From contig NZ_CP082362.1 in the NCBI RefSeq assembly GCF_020740535.1, positions 2,356,001 to 2,420,000 of the forward strand: a stretch of DNA of 64,000 nt, in the 5' to 3' direction. Position 1 is the first letter of the stretch. Every line of letters starts with the position of its first letter. Source of the DNA: Streptomyces profundus. Lineage in GTDB: Bacteria > Actinomycetota > Actinomycetes > Streptomycetales > Streptomycetaceae. Below the pieces are notes generated by a model. It did not search any database. It was not told the origin of the DNA and was given only the letters and a program-made list of their open reading frames with translations. This document shows positions 1 through 8,318 of the stretch, one piece after another. A program made the position numbers and the translations under genes.

Positions 1-194
1 CCCCGCGCCGCCCGGAAGAGCGTGGAGCGGGAGATCGGCGAGCCCGCCCCCTCGTCCCGCCCCGTCGTCAGCTTCTCGACCGTCAGCGCCAGCTGGCTCC
101 AGCTCATCCCCGACCGCTGGCGCAGTGACTCCAGCCACTGCGCCAGCGCCGTCACGGGATGGTGCTGGGCCAGGGCGCTCTCAGCGCGCCCCAT
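1..194 (-). CDS. Partial HTH-type regulator, N-terminal part only
   Basis: The left edge cuts this minus-strand gene, so only about 64 N-terminal residues are visible, beginning MGRAESALAQHHPV. The segment around residues 17-64 (ending in SRSTLFRAARG) has the amphipathic spacing of an XRE-like helix-turn-helix and resembles the N-terminus of Streptomyces DNA-binding proteins that start with a short 'WLESLRQRSGMSW' type motif. The ATG follows a GGGAGAGGG ribosome-binding site and lies 12 bp after the stop of the small membrane protein upstream, so the two probably share a transcript. The rest of the protein is outside the window, so regulator is inferred from this segment alone. Confidence 0.5.
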   Translation of the reverse strand, partial: MGRAESALAQHHPVTALAQWLESLRQRSGMSWSQLALTVEKLTTGRDEGAGSPISRSTLFRAAR

Positions 195-206
195 CCGGCC
201 CTCTCC

Positions 207-440
207 CTATGCCTCGTGCCTGGTGAGAACGGAGAGCAGACCGCCGATCAGTTCCCTGGCCAGCAGACCCCCGGTGGCGACGACCGCGACCACCAGCTCC
301 ACCGCCATCCCGGACGCGACCAGCCCCGCGGTGAGGAACAGCACCACCACCACGACCACGACGACCGGAACGGGAAGGATCTGGCCGGCGGCGCCGGCCC
401 CAGGTACGCAGGACGCGCGCTCGGGAACGTGTTCGCTCAA
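207..440 (-). CDS. Small membrane protein of unknown function
   Basis: This is a 77-residue protein I do not recognise. Residues 21-45 are a very hydrophobic run rich in valine, and residues 46-60 form a second weaker hydrophobic stretch, so it is probably a one- or two-pass membrane protein with a short charged N-terminus. The start is TTG at 440, chosen because GAGGAGG sits 8 nt upstream. It lies directly upstream of the HTH gene at the left edge with a 12-bp gap. No catalytic motif is visible. Confidence 0.55.
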   Translation of the reverse strand: MSEHVPERASCVPGAGAAGQILPVPVVVVVVVVLFLTAGLVASGMAVELVVAVVATGGLLARELIGGLLSVLTRHEA

Positions 441-442
441 AG

Positions 443-1059
443 TTGTTGCCTCCTCGGCTCGTTGCCACTCGACGAAGGGCTCCCACTCGCGTTCTGACGG
501 CCTTGCAGAGCCGGCGGAACAGGGAGCCTCCGCTTTACCTTCGGACGCTCAACGGACGTCGGCAAGGCCGTACTTCCCGACCGTTTCATCCTGTCCCGGT
601 CTCCGCGGAACGGAACGAACAACGTCACCGCAGGTCATCGGCGAGTGACCGTGCCATGGGCGGCGGGCGGTGGCCCGGGTATCCCGGTTCGGAGCCGGCA
701 CGTTCCTTGCGTCGCCCCGAAGGCCGTCCCATCATTGAGACCATCAGTTGAGCCACATGCTCACTCGTCGCGATCCCCTACCCGTGCCCGGGTCGGGATG
801 GAACAGGCCCACTGCGGCCGAGGGGAAGGAGGCGGACACCATGGGAACCGACCGGGACAGGGGGGTTTTCGGCATGTGCGCCTACCCACCGCGCTCTCCG
901 GCTCGGCTTTCGCCCTCGGTGCCCGCGGCCGTTCCCGGCCGCCCAGCGCTGGCCTGTCTTCGCGCCTCTCGCTCACGCCACGGCTCGTGCTCTCGGCACC
1001 CGTAGGCGTGAACCGCGGCCTCCCCGGCCGTTGCCACTCGACACCAACAGGGGACCTTC
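443..1059. other. Intergenic region without a convincing gene
   Basis: This stretch of about 600 bp separates the small membrane protein (reading left) from the end of the amidohydrolase gene. Open frames exist on both strands, but none has both a ribosome-binding site and a protein-like composition. The promoter of the leftward HTH operon should lie in its left part. I see no RNA gene in it. Confidence 0.5.
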
Positions 1060-1087
1060 GTCGTGCGCGGTTGCAGCCGCGCACGAC
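1060..1087 (-). terminator. Hairpin terminator after the amidohydrolase gene
   Basis: An 11-bp perfect inverted repeat (GTCGTGCGCGG / CCGCGCACGAC) with a 6-nt loop sits 40 bp past the stop codon of the leftward amidohydrolase gene. There is no T-run, which is usual for high-GC actinobacterial terminators. Confidence 0.6.
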
Positions 1088-1126
1088 CTCGACCAACGCG
1101 GGCCGGGCACGGGCCCGCCGGCCGGC

Positions 1127-2293
1127 TCAGCCCGTGGGCCGGCCGCCGTCGGCGCGGACCACCCGCCCGGCCTGCCAGACGGTGTGCACCCGTTCGGCGA
1201 GGTGCTCGGTCGCCAGCTCGGCGCCGGTGAGCAGCACCAGATCGGCGCGCTTGCCGGGGGCGATCTCGCCCCGGTCGTCGGCGAGGCCCAGCAGCCTGGC
1301 CGACTCCAGGGTGGCCGCGCGCAGCGCGCCCGCAGGCCCCAGGGCCGCCTCGGCGAGGTAGTGGATCTCGCGCAGCGCCTCAGCGTAGGGGCGCACGGGG
1401 GCGTCGGTGCCCATCGCGATGGGCACGCCGGCGGCGAAGGCCCGCCGCACGGCCGCCCGATGCGGCTCCGCCGTCTCGCCGGGATCGGCCTGCGAGGTGG
1501 AGAGCGTCGGCACCAGCCAGCTGCCCGCCTCGGCCAGCGCCGTCACCGCCGCGTCGTCCAGGAACGTGCCGTGCTCGATGCTGCGCGCCCCGGCGCGCGC
1601 GGCCAGTTCGGCGGCGCGCGCGCCATGCGCGTGCACCATCACGCCCCGCCCGCCCTGCCGCTCCGCCTCGTCCACCAGGGCCCGCATCTCCGCCTCGGTG
1701 AGCTGGGTGTCGTGCACGCCCCTGCCCTGGGCGACGGAGCCTGACGCGGTCACCTTGATCCAGTCGGCGCCGGCCCGCACCATCCGCCGCACCACCGCGC
1801 GGGCCGCGTCGGGCCCGTCGAAGACCGGATCGGGCATCGAGGGATCGGCGAAGAAGTCCATCGGGCCGTATCTGGGCGACCAGTGGTCCCCGATCCCGCC
1901 CGTGGTGCACACCTGGCGCAGCGACAGCAGCACCTCGGGGCCTGGGAACCACCCCTCGGCCAGCGCCACGGGCAGCCCGGCGTCCGCGCCCCAGGCGTCG
2001 CGCACGGTGGTGATGCCCAGATCGAGCAGGGTGCGCAGCGCCGGCACCATGGAGAGCGGGCGGGTGGAGCGCGGCAGCCCGCGCGGCGTCTGCGGTGCGC
2101 CGAGCGCCACATGCACATGGCAGTCGATGAAGCCCGGCAGCAGCAGGCCGCCCGAGCAGTCCACGGAGGTGTCGCCGTCGAGCCCGGATCCGACGGCCGC
2201 GATCCGGCCGCCCTCCAGCACCACATCCGCCCGGCGGACCTCCCCGGTGGCCGCGTCGAACACCGCGCCCCCGCGCAACAACTCCCTGGTCAA
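1127..2293 (-). CDS. Metal-dependent amidohydrolase (imidazolonepropionase-like)
   Basis: This is a 388-residue member of the amidohydrolase superfamily. It has an N-terminal beta-sandwich segment (GRIAAVGSG), the metal-binding HVH pair at residues 59 and 61 (DCHVHVALG), a DWIKVTASGS strand whose lysine may be the carbamylated metal bridge, histidines in VMVHAHG and SIEHGTF, and the terminal aspartate in AMGTDAPV. Such enzymes hydrolyse amide or cyclic imide bonds, and the substrate cannot be told from sequence. The TTG start at 2293 has GGAG 8 nt upstream and lies 27 bp after the mgtE stop, which suggests translation from the mgtE transcript. A clear hairpin terminator follows the gene. Confidence 0.8.
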   Translation of the reverse strand: MTRELLRGGAVFDAATGEVRRADVVLEGGRIAAVGSGLDGDTSVDCSGGLLLPGFIDCHVHVALGAPQTPRGLPRSTRPLSMVPALRTLLDLGITTVRDAWGADAGLPVALAEGWFPGPEVLLSLRQVCTTGGIGDHWSPRYGPMDFFADPSMPDPVFDGPDAARAVVRRMVRAGADWIKVTASGSVAQGRGVHDTQLTEAEMRALVDEAERQGGRGVMVHAHGARAAELAARAGARSIEHGTFLDDAAVTALAEAGSWLVPTLSTSQADPGETAEPHRAAVRRAFAAGVPIAMGTDAPVRPYAEALREIHYLAEAALGPAGALRAATLESARLLGLADDRGEIAPGKRADLVLLTGAELATEHLAERVHTVWQAGRVVRADGGRPTG

Positions 2294-2319
2294 CCTTCGC
2301 GCTCCGTCCCTCAACGCCG

Positions 2320-3645
2320 TCAGATGCCCAGCACCAGCTTGGCCGTGCTGAAGTAGATCACCAGCCCGGTGGCGTCCACGAGGGTGGTCACCATCGGTGC
2401 GGAGACCACCGCCGGGTCGATCCGCAGCTTCTTCGCCAGCAGCGGCATCATGCCGCCGACCGTGGACGCCCAGGCGCAGATCACCACCAGGGTGACGGCG
2501 ACGACCGCCGCCACGTCGGGGCCCACGAAGAACGAGCCGACCAGGAAGCCGACCACGGCGAGCATCGCGCCCAGCAGCAGTCCGGTGCGGCACTCGCGCC
2601 AGATCACCCGCAGCAGATCCGAGGTGCGCACCTCGCCGACGGCGAGCGCCCGCACGGCGGCGGTGGCCGCCTGGGCGCCGGCGTTGCCGCCGGTGCCGAT
2701 CAACAGCGGGACGAAGAGCGCGAGTTGGGTGACCTCCTCCAGCTCGCCCTCGTACATCTGGGTGACGGAGACGGTGAGCGTGGCCGCGACCAGCAGCAGC
2801 ATCAGCCACATCATCCGGGTGCGGGAGAGCCGGAAGACGCTGGCCGACATGTAGTGCCGCTCCAGCGGCTCGGAGCCGGCCTGCCTGGCGACGTCCTCGG
2901 TGTCCGCGGCCTCGATCACCTCGAAGGCGTCGTCGCTGGTGAGGAGCCCGACCAGGCGGTCCTCGCTGTCCACGACCGGCAGGTCGAGCACGTTGGTCTC
3001 GCGCATCAGCCGGGCGGCGGCCTCGGCCGGCTCGGTGGCCCTGGCCATCGGCGGGGCCGTCACCACCAGATCGTGCACCATGGCGCCCGGCTCGCTGAGG
3101 ACCAGCTCCCGCAGCTCCACGATGCCGGTCAGCCGGCGGCCCCTGTCCACCACCGGCAGGGTGTAGATGGTCTCGGCGTGGGCACCCCGCCGCCGCACCA
3201 CCTCCAGCGCCTGACCTGCCGTCAACTCCTGTTGCAGAGCGACCGTCTCGGGCGTCATGAAGCGGCCGACCGAGCCCTCCGGATAGCCGAGCAGCGCGGC
3301 CGTCATCTGCCGTTCGTGGGCGCTCAGCCCGGCCAGCACGCGGCGGGCGACCTTGGCCGGCGCCTCCTTGAGCATCCGGGCCCGGTCGTCCGGGTCCATA
3401 TGCTCGACCAGCTCGCGGAACGCCTGGTCCCGCAGCCCTTCGAGGATCTGCTGCTGGTCCACCGGATCCAGCTCCTCGAAGACCTCAAGCGCCCGGTCCT
3501 TGTCGAGCAGCCGGAAGGTGACGACGGACTGCACCTCGTCCATCCGGGCGATCTCGTCCGCGATGGCGTAGGGCGGCTGGGTCTCCAACCACTCAAGGGC
3601 GCCGGCCAGGTCCTGCTCGTCCAGCAGCATGGGAAGGTGCGTCAT
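2320..3645 (-). CDS. mgtE: Magnesium transporter MgtE
   Basis: This 441-residue protein has the full MgtE architecture. An acidic helical N domain covers residues 1-125 and begins MTHLPMLLDEQD. Two CBS domains follow (about 130-190 and 192-250, with LPVVDRGRRLTGIV and LPVVDSEDRLVGLL). A five-helix membrane domain starts near residue 278 and carries the pore-lining GTGGNAGAQ motif and the C-terminal DATGLVIYFS helix. It is a dimeric Mg2+-gated channel of the cytoplasmic membrane, in which Mg2+ bound between the N and CBS domains closes the pore. The amidohydrolase follows 26 bp downstream. About 190 bp upstream lies a MITE-like element, so the promoter region may have been altered by insertion. 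Confidence 0.93.
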   Translation of the reverse strand: MTHLPMLLDEQDLAGALEWLETQPPYAIADEIARMDEVQSVVTFRLLDKDRALEVFEELDPVDQQQILEGLRDQAFRELVEHMDPDDRARMLKEAPAKVARRVLAGLSAHERQMTAALLGYPEGSVGRFMTPETVALQQELTAGQALEVVRRRGAHAETIYTLPVVDRGRRLTGIVELRELVLSEPGAMVHDLVVTAPPMARATEPAEAAARLMRETNVLDLPVVDSEDRLVGLLTSDDAFEVIEAADTEDVARQAGSEPLERHYMSASVFRLSRTRMMWLMLLLVAATLTVSVTQMYEGELEEVTQLALFVPLLIGTGGNAGAQAATAAVRALAVGEVRTSDLLRVIWRECRTGLLLGAMLAVVGFLVGSFFVGPDVAAVVAVTLVVICAWASTVGGMMPLLAKKLRIDPAVVSAPMVTTLVDATGLVIYFSTAKLVLGI

Positions 3646-3833
3646 GACGGGGGAACCCCCAGGGAACGGTGGGCGGCGACGGACATCCGATGTGCGCGCA
3701 CACGCCCAACGCCCCAGGCGGATCGGCTACCTGGGCGGAAGAGCGTGGCGCCGTGGATGGCTGGGAGGTTCACTGCGCATCGCAGCACCACCTCCCGCCG
3801 CCTCGTTCCGTCATCGCCACAGCACAGGGTACT

Positions 3834-3999
3834 AGGGCCTGGCTCTCAGACCGTCGCGGGCTCGCGACGACAGCCACGGCACCTCGCTGCGTTACCGAAT
3901 CGCGCAAGTACGGGCAAGTACGAGCTGCGATCCGGCGCCTTGCGATGCACCACGTCTGACGCCGCTCGCTGACCCGCGACGGCCTAAGAGACAGGCCCT
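3834..3999. mobile_element. MITE-like element with 27-bp imperfect terminal inverted repeats
   Basis: The first 27 bases (3834-3860, AGGGCCTGGCTCTCAGACCG followed by TCGCGGG) and the reverse complement of the last 27 (3973-3999) differ at only three positions. The 112-bp interior holds no gene and includes the near-tandem decamers GCAAGTACGG and GCAAGTACGA. The composition is less GC-rich than its surroundings. It lies between mgtE and deoA, upstream of mgtE. No clear target-site duplication is visible next to the ends. The size, terminal symmetry and lack of coding capacity fit a non-autonomous miniature inverted-repeat element, probably mobilised by a transposase encoded elsewhere. Confidence 0.65.
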
Positions 4000-4118
4000 G
4001 GCCATCAATGACGATCATGGCAAGAAATCCGACATCATGGACAGCGGACGGCTGTCGGTTCAGGAAACGGTGGTGAACGGGTGCGCGCCGGCGCGCGCCC
4101 GTGGCGAGAGGTTCCGCT

Positions 4119-4137
4119 CGGCGGTCCTCGACCGCCG
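4119..4137 (-). terminator. Hairpin after deoA
   Basis: An 8-bp perfect stem (CGGCGGTC / GACCGCCG) with a 3-nt loop lies 14 nt past the deoA stop and is the best candidate for the end of the nucleoside salvage transcript. Confidence 0.45.
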
Positions 4138-4150
4138 CCCTCACGCCCCG

Positions 4151-5437
4151 TCAGGCGACGCGGCCCAGCACCGTCTCCGGCACGGCGACCTCGTGCGCCC
4201 GCTCCGCCGGCACCACCTCGACGGCCGCCCCGGCCAGCGCCTCAAGGGCGCCGTCGAACCGCTCCGGCGTATCGGTGTGCAGGGTCAGCAGCGGCTGGCC
4301 GGCCACCACGGGGTCGCCCGGCTTGGCGTGCAGTTCGACGCCGGCCCCGGCCTGTACGCTCTCCTCCTTGCGGGCCCTCCCGGCGCCGAGCCGCCAGGCG
4401 GCGAGCCCCACCGCGTAGGCGTCCAGCGTGGACAGCACCCCGCTGGCCGGCGCCGGCACCACATGGCGCTCGCCGGCCACCGGCAGCGGCGCGTCCGGAT
4501 CGCCGCCCTGGGCGCTGATCATCCGGCGCCAGCGGTCCATCGCCGAACCGTCGGCCAGCGCGCGCTCCGGATCGGCGTCCGGCAGCCCCGCCGCGTCCAG
4601 CATCTCCCTGGCCAGCGCCAGGGTCAGCGCCACCACGTCGGCGGGCCCGCCACCGGCCAGCACCTCGACGGACTCCCGCACCTCAAGGGCGTTGCCCGCG
4701 GTGCGCCCCAGCGGCGTGGACATGTCGGTGAGCAGCGCCACGGTGCGCACCCCGTGGTCGGTGCCGAGCCCCACCATGGTCTCGGCCAGCGCGCGGGCGT
4801 CCGGCAGCGTCTTCATGAAGGCGCCGGAGCCGACCTTCACATCCAGCACCAGCGAACCGGTGCCCTCGGCGATCTTCTTGGACATGATCGACGAGGCGAT
4901 GAGCGGCAGCGACTCGACGGTGCCGGTGACATCGCGCAGCGCGTACAGCTTCCGGTCGGCCGGGGCCAGGCCCTCGCCGGCCGCGCAGATCACCGCGCCC
5001 GCGTCGGCCAACACGCCCTGGATCTCGGCGTTGGAGAGCTGCGCCCGCCAGCCGGGGATGGCCTCCAGCTTGTCCAGGGTGCCCCCGGTGTGGCCGAGTC
5101 CGCGCCCCGACAGCTGCGGCACGGCCGCACCACAGGCGGCGACCAACGGGGCCAGCGGCAGCGTGATCTTGTCGCCGACGCCGCCCGTCGAGTGCTTGTC
5201 GGCGGTGGGCAGCGCGAGCGCGCCGAAGTCCATCCGCTCGCCTGAGTTGATCATCGCCGCCGTCCAGCGGGCGATCTCGGGCCGTTCCATGCCGTTCAGC
5301 AGGATGGCCATGGCGAGCGCCGACATCTGCTCGTCGGCCACCTCCCCCGCCGTGTAGGCGGCGACCACCCAGTCGATCTGCTCATCACTGAGCACTCCGC
5401 CGTCGCGCTTGGTACGGATGATGGAGATGGCGTCCAT
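4151..5437 (-). CDS. deoA: Thymidine phosphorylase
   Basis: DeoA splits thymidine (and deoxyuridine) with phosphate into the base and 2-deoxyribose 1-phosphate in the cytoplasm. The 428-residue protein has the usual family length, the substrate motif KHSTGGVGDK at residues 81-90, the signature SGRGLGHTGGTLDKLE at 110-125, and the C-terminal pyrimidine-phosphorylase domain with LHAKPGDPV. The ATG at 5437 is preferred over an in-frame TTG at 5476 because the family N-terminus aligns with MDAISIIRTKRDG. It is the last gene of the nucleoside operon, 60 bp after cdd. Confidence 0.93.
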   Translation of the reverse strand: MDAISIIRTKRDGGVLSDEQIDWVVAAYTAGEVADEQMSALAMAILLNGMERPEIARWTAAMINSGERMDFGALALPTADKHSTGGVGDKITLPLAPLVAACGAAVPQLSGRGLGHTGGTLDKLEAIPGWRAQLSNAEIQGVLADAGAVICAAGEGLAPADRKLYALRDVTGTVESLPLIASSIMSKKIAEGTGSLVLDVKVGSGAFMKTLPDARALAETMVGLGTDHGVRTVALLTDMSTPLGRTAGNALEVRESVEVLAGGGPADVVALTLALAREMLDAAGLPDADPERALADGSAMDRWRRMISAQGGDPDAPLPVAGERHVVPAPASGVLSTLDAYAVGLAAWRLGAGRARKEESVQAGAGVELHAKPGDPVVAGQPLLTLHTDTPERFDGALEALAGAAVEVVPAERAHEVAVPETVLGRVA

Positions 5438-5497
5438 GGCAGCGTCGCGTCCGAACGTGAGAAGGGGTACGGGCAAACAAGGGTGGGGCGGTGCGGG

Positions 5498-5887
5498 TCA
5501 GCGGTCGAGTTCCCAGGCGAGGGGGAGGAGTTCGGCCAGCGGGCGGGGGCCTTCGGCGGTGTCGATCAGCAGGTCGGGGCCGCCGTGCTCCATCAGGAGC
5601 TGGCGGCACCGGCCGCACGGGGTGATCACCTCGTCCGCGCCGTTGGCGCAGCTGAAGTGGGTGAGCCGGCCGCCGCCCGAGGCGTGCAGCGCGGAGACGA
5701 GGCCGCACTCGGCGCACAGGCCCAGGCCGTAGGAGGCGTTCTCCACGTTGCAGCCGGTCACCAACCGCCCGTCGTCGACCAGCGCTGCGGCGCCCACCGG
5801 GTACTGGGAGTAGGGGGCGTAGGCCCGGGACCTGGCGTCCCTGGCGGCGGCGCGCAGCGCCGGCCAGTCGAGGGTGGGCTCGGCCAT
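5498..5887 (-). CDS. cdd: Cytidine deaminase
   Basis: Cdd converts cytidine and deoxycytidine to uridine and deoxyuridine, which feeds DeoA encoded next. The 129-residue protein is the short homotetrameric type. NVENASYG (48-54 region) binds the ribose, the zinc ligands are C58, C91 and C94, and the catalytic glutamate is E60 (CAEC and PCGRC motifs). Its ATG shares one base with the upstream permease stop (TGATG), so translation is probably coupled. Confidence 0.93.
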   Translation of the reverse strand: MAEPTLDWPALRAAARDARSRAYAPYSQYPVGAAALVDDGRLVTGCNVENASYGLGLCAECGLVSALHASGGGRLTHFSCANGADEVITPCGRCRQLLMEHGGPDLLIDTAEGPRPLAELLPLAWELDR

Positions 5888-7179
5888 CAGCCGCCCTCCC
5901 CGCGTCGGTACGGTTTTCCGATCGCCCGTGGAGTGCGCAGGCGCTGCGCGAAGAGCGTCAGCACCAGCAGCGTCGTCAGATACGGGCTGGCGGTGACCAG
6001 TTCGAGCGGCATGGTCTCGGTGACCGAGTACCAGAGCCACAGCAGCGCGGCGACGCCGACCAGGGCGACCGCGACCACCCAACGGCCCCGGTAGTACTGC
6101 CAGCCGGCGACGCCCAGCAGGATCAGCGCGAAGAGCAGCAGCGTGGCGTGCACCACCGCGCCGCCGCCCCGGGTCTGGAGCGCGTCCATGAAGCCGAAGA
6201 GGCCGGCACCCGCGGCGACGCCGCCGGGGCGCCAGTTGCCGAAGATCATGGTGGCCAGGCCGAGGTAGCCGCGTCCGCCGGTCTGCCCGTCCTGGTACAT
6301 CCGGATGAGGACGGCCAGATAGGCGCCGCCGAGCCCGGCGAGCCCGCCGGAGACGGCCAGCGCGACGTACTTGTAGAGGTAGACGTTGACCCCGAGCGAC
6401 TCGGTGGCCTGCGGGTTCTCGCCGCAGGAGCGCAGCCGCAGCCCGAAGGACGTGCGCCAGAGCAGCAGATAGGTGCCGACGAAGAGCAGCACGGCGAGCA
6501 CCGTCAGCCAGGAGACGTTGTGCACGACGGCGCGCAGCACGCCCGCCGCGTCCGAGATCAGGAACCAGCGCTGTTCGTCCAGGTCGGCCAGCCAGTCGGA
6601 GACGCCAGGGACGCTGAACGGCTCTATCCGCTCCATCTGCGGCGACTGCTTGTCGTTGCCGCCGGCCGCCGCCGCCTCGCTGCCCTCGCCGCCGAACCAC
6701 TGCTTGGCGAGGAACTGCACCACGCCCAGGGCCAGGATGTTGATGGCCACACCGGAGACGATGTGGTCGACGCCGAAGGTGACCGTGGCCAGGGCGTGCA
6801 CCAGGCCGCCCAGCACGCCGCCGATGACGCCGGCCACCACCGCGGCCCAGGGGCCGTGCTGCCAGCCGATCCAGCCGGCGGCGAAGAGGCCGAGCATCAT
6901 CATGCCCTCAAGGCCGATGTTGATCACGCCGGCGCGTTCGGCCCACAGGCCGCCGAGCCCGGCCAGGCCGATGGGCACGGCGAACGTCATCGCCGCGGTC
7001 CACTGCGAGGTGGCGGTGAGGCTGTTCTCGTCGGTGAGGACCCGGACCAGCGAGAGCAGGAACAGGGCGCCGGCGATCAGCAGCAGCAGCTTCGGGTACG
7101 TCAGCCCCGGACGGCCGCCGCCCTCCACCGGGCCGCGTGGGCGGACCCTCGCCAGCATGGTGTTCAGATTGCTGGTCAC
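5887..7179 (-). CDS. Nucleoside ABC transporter, second permease subunit
   Basis: This 430-residue polytopic membrane protein belongs to the BPD_transp_2 family (NupQ or YufQ-like). It has about nine hydrophobic segments and the family signature GLWAERAGVINIGLEGMMM at residues 81-99, the core that contacts the ATPase. An unusual alanine- and charge-rich loop (GGEGSEAAAAGGNDK) lies near residue 170. The GTG start at 7179 overlaps the stop of the first permease by 4 bp (GTGA). Together with the other permease, the ATPase and the lipoprotein it should import nucleosides, as judged from the neighbouring cdd and deoA. Confidence 0.88.
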   Translation of the reverse strand: MTSNLNTMLARVRPRGPVEGGGRPGLTYPKLLLLIAGALFLLSLVRVLTDENSLTATSQWTAAMTFAVPIGLAGLGGLWAERAGVINIGLEGMMMLGLFAAGWIGWQHGPWAAVVAGVIGGVLGGLVHALATVTFGVDHIVSGVAINILALGVVQFLAKQWFGGEGSEAAAAGGNDKQSPQMERIEPFSVPGVSDWLADLDEQRWFLISDAAGVLRAVVHNVSWLTVLAVLLFVGTYLLLWRTSFGLRLRSCGENPQATESLGVNVYLYKYVALAVSGGLAGLGGAYLAVLIRMYQDGQTGGRGYLGLATMIFGNWRPGGVAAGAGLFGFMDALQTRGGGAVVHATLLLFALILLGVAGWQYYRGRWVVAVALVGVAALLWLWYSVTETMPLELVTASPYLTTLLVLTLFAQRLRTPRAIGKPYRRGEGG

Positions 7180-8318
7180 GCGGACACCTCCGGCGCGTCG
7201 TCGCTCTTCCTGGCCTGGGCGAGCTTCTCCCCCACCAGGCGCTGCTGTCGGCGGACGCCCCAGCGGCGCACCAGCTCGTAGGCGACGACGACGGAGAGCA
7301 CGATGATGCCCTGCATCACGCCGACCAGCTCCTGGTCGAAGCCCCGGAACTCCAGGTGGGTACCGGTGCGTTCGAGGAACGCCCAGAGCAGCGCGGCGAA
7401 GGCCATGCCGACCGCGTGGTTGCGGCCGAGGAGCGCGATGGCGATGCCGGTGAAGCCCAGGCCCTCGGGGAAGTCGTTGCCGTAGTTGCCCGAGTCGTTG
7501 AGCAGCGTGGGCATCCCGACCAGACCGGCGACCGCGCCCGACAGCAGCATCGCCGTGATCACGGTGCGCGAGACGCTGACCCCGCTGGCCTCGGCGGCCG
7601 ACTCGGAGCGGCCCACGGCCCGCAGGTCGAACCCGAAGCGGGTGCGGCTGAGCAGGAACCAGTAGGCGATGCCGATGACGATGGCGATCACCACCGTGCC
7701 GTGGATCGCCTGGACGTTGGTGGGGATCTCGAAGAAGTGGCTGGACTCGGGGATGTCCGGGGTGTGGACGATGTTGCCCTCGCGCTCGGCGAGGCGTCCG
7801 GCCTGGAGGAAGTAGGCGATCAGCGAGCCGGCGATGAAGTTCAGCATGATGGTGGTGATCACCTCGCTGACGCCCCTGGTGGCCTTCAGATAGCCGGCAA
7901 TGCCGGCCCAGACGCCACCGCAGACCATCGCGACCAGCAGGATCACCGGGATCTGGATGAAGCCCGGCAGGCTCAGCGCGCCGCCCACCACGGCGGCGAA
8001 GAAGGCCGCCACCCGGTACTGCCCGTCGACCCCGATGTTGAAGAGGTTCATCCGGAAGCCGATGGCGACGGCGACCGCCGACAGGTAGTAGGGGATCGCC
8101 TTGTTGAGGATCCAGACCTGGCTGTCGCTCTTGGAGCCGTAGTCGAACATCGCGGAGAAGGCGGTGAACGGGTTGTCCCCCGTCGCCGCCATCACCAGCG
8201 AGGTGATCGCGATCGCGGTGACCAGCGCCAACACCGGGGCGGCGAAGCCGAGTATCAGCTTCTCGCGGTCCCGCTCGCCCAGCCGGCGCGCGACCACGCC
8301 TGGCTTGCCCGGGGTCAT
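7176..8318 (-). CDS. Nucleoside ABC transporter, first permease subunit
   Basis: This 380-residue membrane protein is of the BPD_transp_2 family (NupP or YufP-like). A long first loop precedes the motif AIGFRMNLFNIGVDGQYR, the counterpart of the GLEG signature in its partner. EVITTIMLNFIAGSL and the second EGLGFTGIAIALLGRN motif are also typical. Its ATG overlaps the ATPase stop by 4 bp (ATGA), and its own stop overlaps the next permease start, so all three genes are translationally coupled. Confidence 0.9.
   Translation of the reverse strand: MTPGKPGVVARRLGERDREKLILGFAAPVLALVTAIAITSLVMAATGDNPFTAFSAMFDYGSKSDSQVWILNKAIPYYLSAVAVAIGFRMNLFNIGVDGQYRVAAFFAAVVGGALSLPGFIQIPVILLVAMVCGGVWAGIAGYLKATRGVSEVITTIMLNFIAGSLIAYFLQAGRLAEREGNIVHTPDIPESSHFFEIPTNVQAIHGTVVIAIVIGIAYWFLLSRTRFGFDLRAVGRSESAAEASGVSVSRTVITAMLLSGAVAGLVGMPTLLNDSGNYGNDFPEGLGFTGIAIALLGRNHAVGMAFAALLWAFLERTGTHLEFRGFDQELVGVMQGIIVLSVVVAYELVRRWGVRRQQRLVGEKLAQARKSDDAPEVSA

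Noticed and set aside
437..628. A 63-residue minus-strand frame upstream of the small membrane protein
   Set aside because: It overlaps the ribosome-binding site and start of the better-supported gene and has a biased basic composition without a domain.
3646..3833. Possible Mg2+ riboswitch (M-box) in the mgtE leader
   Set aside because: No conserved M-box sequence or terminator structure is recognisable, and the region is partly occupied by the MITE-like element.
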